Assembly: GCF_001623525.1 (NCBI RefSeq)
Contig: NZ_CP015225.1
Span: 3,348,001-3,412,000, forward strand
Origin: Pseudomonas fluorescens
GTDB taxonomy: Bacteria > Pseudomonadota > Gammaproteobacteria > Pseudomonadales > Pseudomonadaceae
DNA: 64,000 nt
Direction: 5' to 3'
Positions 34,055 to 42,800 of this stretch are shown here, one piece after another (the first letter of the stretch is position 1; each line of letters begins with the position of its first letter). The notes beneath the pieces were generated by a model. It had not been told where the DNA came from, ran no database searches, and worked only from the letters and a program-made list of their open reading frames with translations. Both the position numbers and the translations under genes were made by a program.

Positions 34055-35314
34055 TTACACAGGCGAAGGACTGGATAACCGCGCCAGGGCTGACGCCATG
34101 CTCGGTGCCAGGGGCAGGCGCGGAATCAAGACCGCCTGCCAGGCGTGATACAAGTCCGGCTTGCCCGGCCAGATGTCGGCGCTGGGGCAGTTTTGCGGAT
34201 CGAGTTCGTGATGCCAGCTGCCGTTGCAGCGGTCGATGAAATGTTTGTCACAGAACTCCCAGAATCGCCGGTACCAGGCTTCGTACTTCGCCTCGTCGGT
34301 GCGCTTGAGCAAGGCGCTGGCAGCGGCCGCCGCTTCGGCGTGGACCCAATGCAGCCGATGGCGAACCACCGCGCGGTTGTCCCAATCCAGGGTGTAGACA
34401 ATGCCCGGCGCACCGTCGACGCCCCAGCCGTGACGGCAGTTCTGATCGAAGAGTTTTTGTGCGTCCTGGGCCAGCCAACCCGGGGTCAGCATGCCGATCT
34501 GGACGCGCGCCGCCTCAAGGTGCAGCAGCAGTCGCGCCCATTCGAAACCGTGGCCAGGGGTGGTGCCGTAGGGACGGAAACCATCGGCAGGATTGTCCTG
34601 GTTGTATTCGCGCAGCGGCTGCCAGTGGCGATCGAAATGCTCCACCACCAGGTAGTCGTTGGCGGCGGCATGGCCGTGGATCACCCGTTCGACGATGTGC
34701 AGGGCGCGAGCCAGCCAACGCGGGTCGTCGGTGGCATCGGCCAGGGCGAGGAAGGCTTCGGTGGCGTGCATGTTGCTGTTGGCGCCGCGATAGGCCTCTT
34801 CCTCACTCCAGTCGCGGTTGAAGGATTCGCGCAGTGCCCCCTCTTCTTCGCTCCAGAAATGCTCATCGATGATCCGCACCGCTTCGTCCAGCAACGCCGC
34901 AGCGCCGGGCCGCTGGGCCACCACCGCGGAACTGGCCGCCAGGGCGACGAAGGCATGCAGGTAGGCGGCTTTGCCCGCGCCGTCTTCATCAGGCCGTGTC
35001 GTGGCAAACCAGCCACCGTGCTCGGCGTCGCGCAAGGGGCCGCTCAGCGCCTGGACACCGTGATCCACCAGCTCGGCAAACCCCGGCAGACCCTGGATGT
35101 GGGCCATGGCAAAGCTGTGGGTCATGCGCGCGGTGTTCATGGTTTCGGCCCGTGCATTGGCCGGCAGGCGCCCCAGCTCGTCCAGGTTGCCAAAGCCGTC
35201 CGGCAGCTTCGATGCCTTGGCGAACGCCAGCAGCCGCAAGCCTTCGTCGGCAAGCCATTGCTGGTGGGCAGGGGCGTTCAGCCAACTGCTGAAGGCCGGT
35301 TGGAAGGTGTCCAT
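34055..35314 (-). CDS. AGE-family sugar epimerase/isomerase (D-mannose isomerase-like)
   Basis: 419-residue (alpha/alpha)6-barrel protein. NMHATEAFLALADATDDPRWLARALHI, VEHFDRHWQPLREYN and TTPGHGFEWARLLLHLEAARVQ are the conserved N-x-x-M-H-x-x-E and G-H-x-x-E-W motifs of the N-acylglucosamine 2-epimerase superfamily; the His residues are catalytic in YihS and mannose isomerases. Beside gts it most likely converts mannose to fructose, or interconverts related free sugars. The ATG at 35314 is 45 bp inside the frame and starts the family-like N-terminus. A CA motif precedes it (35326-35339). Confidence 0.87.
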   Translation of the reverse strand: MDTFQPAFSSWLNAPAHQQWLADEGLRLLAFAKASKLPDGFGNLDELGRLPANARAETMNTARMTHSFAMAHIQGLPGFAELVDHGVQALSGPLRDAEHGGWFATTRPDEDGAGKAAYLHAFVALAASSAVVAQRPGAAALLDEAVRIIDEHFWSEEEGALRESFNRDWSEEEAYRGANSNMHATEAFLALADATDDPRWLARALHIVERVIHGHAAANDYLVVEHFDRHWQPLREYNQDNPADGFRPYGTTPGHGFEWARLLLHLEAARVQIGMLTPGWLAQDAQKLFDQNCRHGWGVDGAPGIVYTLDWDNRAVVRHRLHWVHAEAAAAASALLKRTDEAKYEAWYRRFWEFCDKHFIDRCNGSWHHELDPQNCPSADIWPGKPDLYHAWQAVLIPRLPLAPSMASALARLSSPSPV

Positions 35315-35325
35315 TGGGTGGTACC

Positions 35326-35339
35326 TTTTTTGTTGTTTT
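35326..35339 (-). promoter_or_regulatory. A-rich CA motif in leader of the AGE-family gene
   Basis: mRNA-strand AAAACAACAAAAAA, 12-25 nt before the start codon, matching AANAANAA. Candidate Hfq/Crc site. Confidence 0.5.
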
Positions 35340-35427
35340 GACGCAGGGAGTCTAAACAAGGGATGAGGAGTGGCAGGTAACGAAAGGGGCGAGTTATGTC
35401 ACCGACTTGTGACATAACTCTGAGTGA

Positions 35428-35540
35428 TGATCGTTCCCACGCTCCGCGTGGGAACGCAGCCCGGGACGCTCTGCGTCCCCTTTAAAGCCGAACGCGGAGC
35501 GTCCGTTGAGACATCCCCACGCAGAGCATGGGAACGATCA
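35428..35540. repeat. Inverted repeat of the gatcgttcccacg family
   Basis: The outer arms tgatcgttcccacgctc and gagcatgggaacgatca enclose GGGACGCTCTGCGTCCC- and GGAGCGTCC-type inner palindromes. It lies between gltS (stop 35555) and the AGE-family gene start. A single-hairpin relative is at 26868-26898. It may terminate gltRS transcription. Confidence 0.8.
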
Positions 35541-35554
35541 GTCAACGAGGTCCG

Positions 35555-37024
35555 CTATTCCACACTCCGAGGCAATTGCAGGGTCACCCGCAACCCCCCT
35601 TCACGCAGGTTCTGCAGGCTCACTTCGCCGCCATGGCTGTGGGCGATGTTGCGGGCGATGCCGAGGCCCAGGCCATAGCCCTGCTGTTGCCCGGCGAGGC
35701 GGAAGTGCGGTTCGAAGACTTGCTCCAGGCGCTGTTCCGGCACGCCGGGGCCTTCATCGTCGACGTGCAGGATGAAGGCGGTTTCATCGTCATCGATGTG
35801 CAGGTGAGCGTTCTGTCCGTATTTCAAGGCATTGTCGATCAGGTTGCCGATACAGCGCTTGAGGGCCAGCGGCTTGCCGGGATACGGCGCCAGGGCCCGG
35901 CCATCCTGGGTCACCCGACCGTTGCCGTTGGGCGCCAGGTAAGGTTCGACCAGGCAATCGAGCACATGATTGAGGTCCACCGGTTCGATGTTTTCGTGGA
36001 TGTCGGTGTCCTTGACGCATTGCAGCGCGCCTTTGACCAACAACTCCAACTCATCCAGGTCACGACCAAACTTGGCCTGCAGGTTTTCGTCTTCCAACAG
36101 CTCGACCCGCAAGCGCAAGCGGGTGATCGGTGTGCGCAAGTCGTGAGAAATCGCGCTGAATAACTGGCTGCGTTCCGTCAGGTAACGGCTAATGCGTTCG
36201 CGCATGGCATTGAACGCCCGCCCCACTTCCACCACTTCGCTGCCGCCGCCTTCGGCAACCGGCTCCACTTCGGCGCCCAGGGACATGTCCCGCGCGGCCC
36301 GGGCCAAACGCTTGAGCGGTCGGCTCTGCCAGTGCACCAGCAAACCGATGAACAGCAACAACAAACTGCTGGTGAGCACGATGAAACCGACCTGTTGCTT
36401 GGGCAGATCCTGCTCTTCAAGGCTGGTGTAGGGTTCGGGCAGCAGCGAGGCGATGTACAGCCATTCCCCCGGCGCCATCTGGATCTGCGTGACCAGCACC
36501 GGCGGGTTCACCGGTTCCAGGGTCAAGGCGTAGTGAGCCCACGAACGGGGCAGTTCATCGAGTTTGAGCCCAGCGTTGAAAATTCGCAGGTCGTCGGGGC
36601 TGACAAAATTCACCGATATGTCGGCGTTACTGCCCAACGACCGGCGCAACACATCGTCCACCGCCTTGAGCACCGCCAGTTTGCGCGGCGTGACCGGTAG
36701 CACGTCCATGCCCAGGGGTTTGTCGTTGAGCGTGACGACAAATCGCGTACCGCCCATGCTGCGCAACTGATCCAGCACCAGCGGCCGGTAAGCCACCGGC
36801 AGCGAACGCAAATAACTGACGCTGGCGGTCATCGAATGGGCCAGGCTGCGGGCACTGGTGACCAGGCCTTCGAGCTGGGTGGCGCGCAACTGCGAGACCC
36901 AGATCAGGCTGGACAAGGTCTGGGCGAACAGCACCACCAGCAAGGTCAGCAGCAGCATCCGTCCCAGCAGCGAGCGCGGTACCGGCACCCGTCGGGCGAC
37001 TTTTTTGATCCAGTCAATGACCAT
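35555..37024 (-). CDS. gltS: Sensor histidine kinase GltS
   Basis: 489 residues: TM1 about 21-40, periplasmic sensor region 45-210, TM2 about 212-230, HAMP 231-285, dimerisation/phosphoacceptor helix with H294 in FSAISHDLRTPITRLRLR, and a catalytic domain with NLIDNALKYG (N box), DEGPGVP (G1) and GYGLGLGIARNIAHSHGG (G2). It phosphorylates GltR and controls glucose transport genes. The start at 37024 overlaps gltR by 11 bp, so the pair is translationally coupled. Confidence 0.93.
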   Translation of the reverse strand: MVIDWIKKVARRVPVPRSLLGRMLLLTLLVVLFAQTLSSLIWVSQLRATQLEGLVTSARSLAHSMTASVSYLRSLPVAYRPLVLDQLRSMGGTRFVVTLNDKPLGMDVLPVTPRKLAVLKAVDDVLRRSLGSNADISVNFVSPDDLRIFNAGLKLDELPRSWAHYALTLEPVNPPVLVTQIQMAPGEWLYIASLLPEPYTSLEEQDLPKQQVGFIVLTSSLLLLFIGLLVHWQSRPLKRLARAARDMSLGAEVEPVAEGGGSEVVEVGRAFNAMRERISRYLTERSQLFSAISHDLRTPITRLRLRVELLEDENLQAKFGRDLDELELLVKGALQCVKDTDIHENIEPVDLNHVLDCLVEPYLAPNGNGRVTQDGRALAPYPGKPLALKRCIGNLIDNALKYGQNAHLHIDDDETAFILHVDDEGPGVPEQRLEQVFEPHFRLAGQQQGYGLGLGIARNIAHSHGGEVSLQNLREGGLRVTLQLPRSVE

Positions 37025-37745
37025 TGCTGGCAACCACACTGGCCGCCAGTTGATAACCGCTGCCACGCACCGTGCGAATCAGCCGCGGCGGTTTGTCGGT
37101 GTCACGCAAGCGCTGACGCAGACGACTGACCGCCATGTCGACGATCCGGTCCAGGGGCATCAGCTCACGACCGCGGGTCGCATTGCCGATGGTGTCGCGG
37201 TCGAGGATTTCCTGGGGATGATCGAGAAACAACTTGAGCAGGGCGAAATCGGCACCGGAAAGAATCACCTCCTCACCGTCGGTGTGGAACAGTCGATGAC
37301 TGACCATGTCCAGCCGCCATTCATCGAAGGCCAGCACTTCGCCGCCGGGGCGCTCCTGGCCAAATTGTGCGCGGCGCAGCAGTGCCTTGATGCGCGCCTG
37401 CAATTCACGCGGACTGAAGGGCTTGCCCAAGTAATCATCGGCGCCCAATTCGAGGCCGATGACCCGGTCGGCTTCGTCGGAACTGGCGGTGAGCATGATG
37501 ATGGGCACATGAGCCTGGCGTGGGTGTTGGCGAACCCAGCGGCATAGGCTGAAGCCGTCTTCATCGGGCAGCATCACATCGAGGATCACCAGGTCGCTCG
37601 GCGCCTCGTTCAGCGCCTGGCGAAACCCGGCGCCATCAGGCGTGGTGCGCACCTGGAAACCCGCACGGCTGAGGTAGGTGTCCAGCAGTTCGCGAATCTC
37701 CTGGTCGTCGTCGACCAACAAAATCGATTTGTTTACTGAACTCAC
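37014..37745 (-). CDS. gltR: OmpR-family response regulator GltR
   Basis: 243 residues: receiver domain with the acidic pocket D12-D14, phosphoacceptor D56 in LVILDVMLPD, T86 and K108 (DDYLGKPF), then a winged-helix DNA-binding domain ending RIVDMAVSRLRQRLRDTDKPPRLIRTVRGSGYQL. The start codon is GTG (37745) after GAGG. GltR controls gts and oprB in Pseudomonas. A CA-rich AAACAACAAG lies at 37756-37765 in its leader. Confidence 0.94.
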   Translation of the reverse strand: MSSVNKSILLVDDDQEIRELLDTYLSRAGFQVRTTPDGAGFRQALNEAPSDLVILDVMLPDEDGFSLCRWVRQHPRQAHVPIIMLTASSDEADRVIGLELGADDYLGKPFSPRELQARIKALLRRAQFGQERPGGEVLAFDEWRLDMVSHRLFHTDGEEVILSGADFALLKLFLDHPQEILDRDTIGNATRGRELMPLDRIVDMAVSRLRQRLRDTDKPPRLIRTVRGSGYQLAASVVASNGH

Positions 37746-37755
37746 GGGCCTCGTC

Positions 37756-37765
37756 CTTGTTGTTT
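37756..37765 (-). promoter_or_regulatory. A-rich CA motif in gltR leader (Hfq/Crc candidate)
   Basis: mRNA-strand AAACAACAAG beside the ribosome-binding GGACGAGG. Same motif type as in the gtsA, oprB, gntP and pobA leaders. Confidence 0.5.
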
Positions 37766-37820
37766 GGATTGGGGCGATTATGCCTGATGGACAAGGCCTA
37801 CAAACACACTACAAAAACTC

Positions 37821-37910
37821 TGTGGGAGCGGGCTTGCTCGCGATAGCGGTGCAACAGCCAACCTCAATGGCGACTGACACTCCGTCATCGCGAGCAAGCT
37901 CGCTCCCACA
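37821..37910. repeat. REPIN (tgtgggagcg class)
   Basis: Arms tgtgggagcgggcttgctcg and cgagcaagctcgctcccaca, 90 bp overall, with a loop containing CTGACACTCCGTCATCGCG. It lies between glk and gltR on the same strand. Confidence 0.88.
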
Positions 37911-37929
37911 ATACAGAACCTACCGAACC

Positions 37930-38889
37930 TTACGCGGCGGCGGATTGCTCCAACGCCACACCCGCACCCATCAGGCCGGGGTACGGCGCGGTCACCAGCC
38001 AGACCGGAATGCCCTTGAAGTAATCGCTCATGCAGCCCTTGTCGGCGAAGCAACGGGCGAAACCGCTTTCGAGGAAGAAATCGGCAAACCGCGGGACCAC
38101 GCCACCGACGATGTAGACACCGCCGCGCCCGCCCAACGTCAACACATTGTTGCCGGCCACGCGCCCCAGCCAGCGGCAGAACTGCTCGAGCACTTCCAGG
38201 GCAATGGGGTCGCCAGCCAGGCCGGCGGCGGTGATGGATTCGGGGGTGTCGAGCACCGGCACATGGCCATCCACCGCGCAAATGGCCCGGTACACCCGAG
38301 GCAACCCGCTGCCACTCAGGGCGGTTTCGGCGCTGACGTGGCCGATCTCGTTGTAGATGTGCTGCCACAGCTGGGTTTCCCGCGGGCTGCTCAGGGGCAG
38401 GTCGACATGGCCGCCCTCCCCCGGCAACGCGGCGAAACGGCCTTCGCCCAAGTCCAGCAACGTACCAACGCCCAGCCCGGTACCCGGGCCGATCACCACT
38501 GCCGGGCGCAACGGCTCCGGAGTGCCTTCGCATACGACCCGGTACTCATCGGGACGCAAGCAAGTCATGCCCAGGGCCATGGCCGAGAAATCGTTGACCA
38601 GCAACAGCTTCTCCACCTGCAAGGTCTGGCAGAACGCCAGGTTGCTCAGGCGCCAGTGATTGTTGGTAAAGCGAAACTCATCGCCGCTCACGGGCCCGGC
38701 CACCGACAGGCACACCGAACCGATGGCGCCCTGTTTCAGGCCCAGGCCACTCAGGTACACCTGGATGGCATCTTCCGGGCAGGCATAATCCGCTGTTGCC
38801 AGCACCTGGATGTTTTCCAGGGTGTGGTTTTTCCACAGCGCAAAGCGTGCGTTGGTCCCACCGATGTCACCGACCAAAGCCAGTTTCAA
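37930..38889 (-). CDS. glk: Glucokinase
   Basis: 319 residues. [12 protein letters not shown] (8-19) is the ATP phosphate-binding loop, [12 protein letters not shown] the substrate loop with catalytic Asp, [13 protein letters not shown] the connect region, and [10 protein letters not shown] the H-containing loop of Glk-type (hexokinase-like) kinases. It makes glucose-6-phosphate in the cytoplasm. The start codon is TTG at 38889, whose last bases overlap the edd stop (TTGA, 4 bp), with GGAG 8 nt before it. Confidence 0.93.
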   Translation of the reverse strand: MKLALVGDIGGTNARFALWKNHTLENIQVLATADYACPEDAIQVYLSGLGLKQGAIGSVCLSVAGPVSGDEFRFTNNHWRLSNLAFCQTLQVEKLLLVNDFSAMALGMTCLRPDEYRVVCEGTPEPLRPAVVIGPGTGLGVGTLLDLGEGRFAALPGEGGHVDLPLSSPRETQLWQHIYNEIGHVSAETALSGSGLPRVYRAICAVDGHVPVLDTPESITAAGLAGDPIALEVLEQFCRWLGRVAGNNVLTLGGRGGVYIVGGVVPRFADFFLESGFARCFADKGCMSDYFKGIPVWLVTAPYPGLMGAGVALEQSAAA

Positions 38890-40712
38890 TTAAGCGTCTC
38901 CAGGGCAGAAGTGAAGGCGCTGGCGCCCTGCTCCGCCGAGCTGAAGGCCATGCGCATGAAACCGAACAGCTCGCGGCCGGTGCCGATGTTGTTGCCCAAC
39001 AGGCCCTTGGCCGGCGTGCGCGCGGCGAATTCCTCGGCGTCCACCTTCAATTCCAAGGTGCCTTTGACGCCATCGACGCGGATGATATCGCCCTCCTGCA
39101 CCCGGGCCAACGCACCACCGACATAAGCTTCGGGGCTGACATGAATGGCCGCCGGGATTTTCCCCGACGCACCGGACATGCGCCCGTCGGTCACCAGCGC
39201 CACTTTGAAGCCACGGTCCTGCAATACGCCGAGGAACGGCGTCATCTTGTGCAGCTCGGGCATGCCGTTGGAGCGCGGGCCCTGGAAGCGCATCACCGCG
39301 ACGAAGTCTTTCTCCAGCAGGCCGGCCTTGAATGCATCAGCCAGGTCCTGCTGATCCTGGAAGACCATGGCCGGGGCTTCGACGACCTGGTTTTCCAGGG
39401 CCACAGCCGAGACCTTCATCACGCCACGGCCCAGGTTGCCTTCCATCACCCGCAGGCCGCCTTCCGGCGAGAACGCGCGGGCCACCGGGCGCAGGATATT
39501 TTCGTCGAGGCTTTCGATCGGGCCGTCGCGCCACACCAGCTCGCCGTCCTCGAGGAACGGCTCCTGGGTGTAACGGCTCAGGCCGTGACCGAGCACGGTG
39601 TTGACGTTTTCGTGGAGCAGACCGGCTTCCAGCAATTCGCGGATCAGGAACGACATGCCGCCCGCCGCCTGGAAGTGGTTGATGTCGGCCTTGCCGTTCG
39701 GGTAGACATGACTCAGGGTCGGCACCACCTCGGAGAGGTCGGCCATGTCCTGCCAGGTCAGTTGGATGCCCGCCGCCATGGCGATGGCCGGCATGTGCAG
39801 GGTGTGGTTGGTGGAGCCACCGGTGGCGTGCAGCGCAACGATGGAGTTGACCAGCGAGCGTTCGTCGACGATCTCGCCGATGGGCATGAAGTTGCCGCTC
39901 TGCTTGGTCATGCGCGTGACCTGGAACGCCGCTTCACGGGTCAGGGCATCGCGCAACGGCGTATTCGGGTTGACGAACGAGGCGCCCGGCAAGTGCAGGC
40001 CCATCACTTCCATCAGCAACTGGTTGGTGTTGGCTGTGCCGTAGAAGGTGCAGGTGCCCGGGCTGTGGTAGGACTTCATCTCCGATTCCAGCAGCTCTTC
40101 GCGGGTGGCCTTGCCTTCGGCGTAGCGCTGGCGAACGTCGGCTTTTTCCTTGTTGGAGATGCCGGACACCATCGGTCCGCCGGGTACAAAGATCGTCGGC
40201 AAGTGACCGAAGCGCAGCGCCCCCATCATCAGGCCCGGAACGATCTTGTCGCAGATACCGAGCATCAGCGCGCCATCGAACATGTTATGGGACAACGCCA
40301 CCGCCGTGGACAGCGCGATCACTTCGCGACTCGGCAGGCTCAGTTCCATCCCCGCCTCGCCCTGGGTCACACCGTCGCACATGGCGGGCGTGCCGCCGGC
40401 GAACTGGCCGACCGAGCCGATCTCGCGCAGGGCTTTCTTGATCTGTTCCGGGAAGGTTTCGTAAGGCTGGTGGGCCGAGAGCATGTCGTTATAGGAAGAC
40501 ACGATGGCGATGTTGGCGGCGTTCATCATCCGCAGGTGATGTTTGTCTTCGGTGCCGCAACCGGCCACGCCGTGGGCGAAGTTGGCGCATTGCAGCTTGC
40601 CGCGCGTCGGCCCGTCGCTGGCTGCACCACGGATCAATGCAAGGTAAGCCTGACGCGTGGCGCGGCTGCGGGCGATAAGCCGTTCGGTGACCTCAAGGAC
40701 GCGGGGATGCAT
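38886..40712 (-). CDS. edd: Phosphogluconate dehydratase
   Basis: 608 residues of the IlvD/Edd family. [59 protein letters not shown] and [20 protein letters not shown] contain the Cys residues and surrounding motifs expected to hold the iron-sulfur cluster. It dehydrates 6-phosphogluconate to KDPG. First gene of edd-glk-gltR-gltS, divergent from gap1; the intergenic region holds two HexR-type palindromes. Confidence 0.96.
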   Translation of the reverse strand: MHPRVLEVTERLIARSRATRQAYLALIRGAASDGPTRGKLQCANFAHGVAGCGTEDKHHLRMMNAANIAIVSSYNDMLSAHQPYETFPEQIKKALREIGSVGQFAGGTPAMCDGVTQGEAGMELSLPSREVIALSTAVALSHNMFDGALMLGICDKIVPGLMMGALRFGHLPTIFVPGGPMVSGISNKEKADVRQRYAEGKATREELLESEMKSYHSPGTCTFYGTANTNQLLMEVMGLHLPGASFVNPNTPLRDALTREAAFQVTRMTKQSGNFMPIGEIVDERSLVNSIVALHATGGSTNHTLHMPAIAMAAGIQLTWQDMADLSEVVPTLSHVYPNGKADINHFQAAGGMSFLIRELLEAGLLHENVNTVLGHGLSRYTQEPFLEDGELVWRDGPIESLDENILRPVARAFSPEGGLRVMEGNLGRGVMKVSAVALENQVVEAPAMVFQDQQDLADAFKAGLLEKDFVAVMRFQGPRSNGMPELHKMTPFLGVLQDRGFKVALVTDGRMSGASGKIPAAIHVSPEAYVGGALARVQEGDIIRVDGVKGTLELKVDAEEFAARTPAKGLLGNNIGTGRELFGFMRMAFSSAEQGASAFTSALETLN

Positions 40713-40831
40713 GTGTAGAACTCCAGGCTAACGGGTGTGGCGACCTGATTGTCTATGCTGGTCAAAAGCCCCCTGGCGTTGGGCGACAGGCGGTTTATTG
40801 ACCATTCGGACCAGTTGATTCAGGTCACTCG

Positions 40832-40846
40832 TTGTAGATAAAACAA
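40832..40846. promoter_or_regulatory. HexR operator candidate 1, edd/gap1 intergenic
   Basis: TTGT-AGATAAA-ACAA, an exact TTGT-N7-ACAA palindrome. It lies 120 bp from edd and 85 bp from gap1, between the divergent promoters. Confidence 0.72.
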
Positions 40847-40893
40847 AATATTGCCACTAAAAAGGCTTGTTTTCTATTTTTATGCGAATAATC

Positions 40894-40908
40894 TTGTAAT
40901 TCCAACAA
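40894..40908. promoter_or_regulatory. HexR operator candidate 2, edd/gap1 intergenic
   Basis: TTGT-AATTCCA-ACAA, a second exact TTGT-N7-ACAA, 62 bp (centre to centre) from the first and close to the gap1 start. It overlaps an AACAACAAA CA-rich stretch that could also bind Hfq/Crc. Confidence 0.72.
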
Positions 40909-40930
40909 CAAATCGATGGCGGCGCCGTTA

Positions 40931-41932
40931 ATGACTCTTCGAATCGCAATCAATGGTTTTGGCCGCATCGGCCGCAACGTTCTTCGTGCACTGTATACCC
41001 AAGGCTATCGTCGCGACCTGCAGATCGTCGCCATCAATGACCTGGGCGACAGTGCGATCAACGCTCATCTGCTCAAGTTCGACACGGTCCACGGCACGTT
41101 CGATGCCGACGTGCAGCACGATCACGAAAGCCTGACGGTCAATGGCGACCGCATCTCGGTCAGCGCCATCCGCAACCCGGCCGAACTGCCTTGGGCCGCT
41201 GAAAAAATCGACGTCGTGTTCGAATGCACCGGCCTGTTCACCGACCGTGCCAAGGCAGCCGCGCATATCAGCGCCGGCGCCCGCAAGGTGATCATCTCGG
41301 CCCCGGCCAAGGGCGCCGACGCCACCGTGGTGTATGGCGTGAACCACGACATCCTGCGCCAGTCCCACCAGATCATCTCCAACGCTTCGTGCACCACCAA
41401 CTGCCTGGCCCCGGTGGCCCAGGTGCTGCACCGCGAGCTGGGCATCGAAAGCGGCCTGATGACCACCATCCATGCCTACACCAACGACCAGAACCTGACC
41501 GACGTCTACCACAGCGATCCGTACCGCGCCCGCTCGGCCACCCAGAACATGATCCCGAGCAAGACCGGCGCCGCCGAAGCGGTGGGCCTGGTGCTGCCGG
41601 AACTGGCCGGCAAGCTGACCGGCATGGCGGTGCGCGTACCGGTGATCAACGTCTCGCTGGTGGACCTCACCGTGCAGCTCAAGCGCGAAGCGTCGGCCGA
41701 GGAAGTCAACGAACTGCTGCGCCAGGCCAGCCAGCATTCGAAGATCCTCGGCTACAACACCCTGCCGCTGGTCTCCAGCGATTTCAACCACAACCCGCTG
41801 TCGTCGATCTTCGACGCCAACCACACCAAGGCCAGCGGCAAGCTGCTCAAGGTACTGGCCTGGTATGACAACGAATGGGGTTTCTCCAACCGCATGCTGG
41901 ATAACTGCCTGGCGTTGTGTAACGCCGAGTAA
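40931..41932 (+). CDS. gap1: Glyceraldehyde-3-phosphate dehydrogenase, type I
   Basis: 333 residues. GFGRIG (9-14) binds NAD; C154 in [13 protein letters not shown] is the catalytic thiol. In ED organisms this Gap acts in the catabolic direction on the triose phosphate made by Eda and is controlled by HexR. An earlier ATG at 40916 adds five residues (MAAPL) but would overlap the regulatory region more closely; neither has a strong ribosome site, and the family N-terminus [14 protein letters not shown] favours 40931. Confidence 0.94.
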   Translation: MTLRIAINGFGRIGRNVLRALYTQGYRRDLQIVAINDLGDSAINAHLLKFDTVHGTFDADVQHDHESLTVNGDRISVSAIRNPAELPWAAEKIDVVFECTGLFTDRAKAAAHISAGARKVIISAPAKGADATVVYGVNHDILRQSHQIISNASCTTNCLAPVAQVLHRELGIESGLMTTIHAYTNDQNLTDVYHSDPYRARSATQNMIPSKTGAAEAVGLVLPELAGKLTGMAVRVPVINVSLVDLTVQLKREASAEEVNELLRQASQHSKILGYNTLPLVSSDFNHNPLSSIFDANHTKASGKLLKVLAWYDNEWGFSNRMLDNCLALCNAE

Positions 41933-41987
41933 CTCATTGCTGGCCAATGTGGAGCGGGCCTGTAAGAGCAAACCTTGGGAGCAGGCT

Positions 41988-42080
41988 TGTGGGAGCAAAG
42001 CCTGCTCGCGATGACACCGTCGCATGCAGCACCTGTGCAGGCTTTGAGAACGCTATCGCGAGCAAGCTTTGCTCCCACAG
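41988..42080. repeat. REPIN (tgtgggagc class)
   Basis: Arms tgtgggagcaaagcctgctc and gagcaagctttgctcccaca with CGCGATGACAC/CTATCGCG inner symmetry. It lies after gap1. A degraded partial copy (around 41950-41980, ggagcgggcctgtaagagca) stands just before it. Confidence 0.85.
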
Positions 42081-42135
42081 GTTGCGCTCCCCGCATGGCT
42101 TGGCGTGATGAAATGAAGGCTTGACCCGCAACGTA

Positions 42136-42154
42136 GATGATAAGCATTATCATC
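42136..42154. promoter_or_regulatory. Fur box upstream of the ECF sigma gene
   Basis: GATGATAAGCATTATCATC is a near-perfect 19-bp inverted repeat close to the Fur consensus GATAATGATAATCATTATC. It lies 25 bp before the GTG start of the sigma factor, so iron-bound Fur should repress the unit. Confidence 0.82.
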
Positions 42155-42179
42155 AACTCAAACCGGATCGGGCCCTACC

Positions 42180-42701
42180 GTGAGTCAATCGCGCTTTCAT
42201 CACGTCTTCCTCGCCCAACGCACACCGCTGCTGCGCACCCTCGAGCGCATGGTCAGCAACCCCAGTACCGCCGAAGACCTGCTCCAGGAAACCTACCTGC
42301 GTGTCACCCGTGCATTGGCCGAACGCACGGTCGAGCACCTCGAACCCTTTGTTTTCCAGACCGCCCGCAACCTGGCGCTGGACCATCTGCGTGCCCGGCG
42401 CATCCAGTCGCGGACCTTGCTGGATGACGTACCGCCGGAAGTCGTCCACAACGTCGTCGCCCCCCAGAGCAGTGCCGAGGACGCCGCCCATGCCCAGCAA
42501 CTGCTCGAACGCCTGAACGTCAGCCTCCAGGCCCTGAGTTCGCGACAACAGCAGATCTTCATTCTCAGCCGCCTGCATGGCCACAGTTACCAGCAGATCG
42601 CCGAACGCCTGGGCGTCTCCCTGAGCACCGTGCAAAAGGAACTGAAACTGATCATGGCGATCTGTGTGGGTGTGGCTGAACGTAGCCACGGCGAGCAGTG
42701 A
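42180..42701 (+). CDS. hxuI: ECF sigma factor of heme signalling (HxuI/FecI-like)
   Basis: 173 residues: region 2 as TLERMVSNPSTAEDLLQETYLRVTRAL and FVFQTARNLALDHLRARR, region 4 as QALSSRQQQIFILSRLHGHSYQQIAERLGVSLSTVQKELKL. This is the FecI-like iron-starvation group. The start codon is GTG at 42180. With the FecR-like gene and TonB receptor downstream it forms a cell-surface signalling unit that senses the receptor's own ligand. The hxu name is inferred from the hemO linkage and order; vreI/hasI-like alternatives exist. Confidence 0.82.
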   Translation: MSQSRFHHVFLAQRTPLLRTLERMVSNPSTAEDLLQETYLRVTRALAERTVEHLEPFVFQTARNLALDHLRARRIQSRTLLDDVPPEVVHNVVAPQSSAEDAAHAQQLLERLNVSLQALSSRQQQIFILSRLHGHSYQQIAERLGVSLSTVQKELKLIMAICVGVAERSHGEQ

Positions 42702-42727
42702 CCCGCCACCACGCGTCAGGCCATAAG

Positions 42728-42763
42728 CTGCGTACACGCTTGCCACTTGCTGCGTACAGCTTG
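42728..42763. repeat. Imperfect direct repeat CTGCGTACA-GCTTG
   Basis: CTGCGTACACGCTTG is followed after 6 bp by CTGCGTACAGCTTG, then GTAGCTTG. It lies in the 99-bp gap between the sigma and anti-sigma genes. Purpose is unknown; it may be the remnant of a short tandem array. Confidence 0.45.
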
Positions 42764-42800
42764 TAGCTTGAGCCCATGCCGCTAATACCGAGACCCCACT

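Noticed and set aside
38796..40718. 640-codon plus-strand frame opposite edd
   Set aside because: Composition (His/Arg/Gln-rich) is a mirror of edd codons. The minus strand encodes a full phosphogluconate dehydratase with iron-sulfur cysteines.
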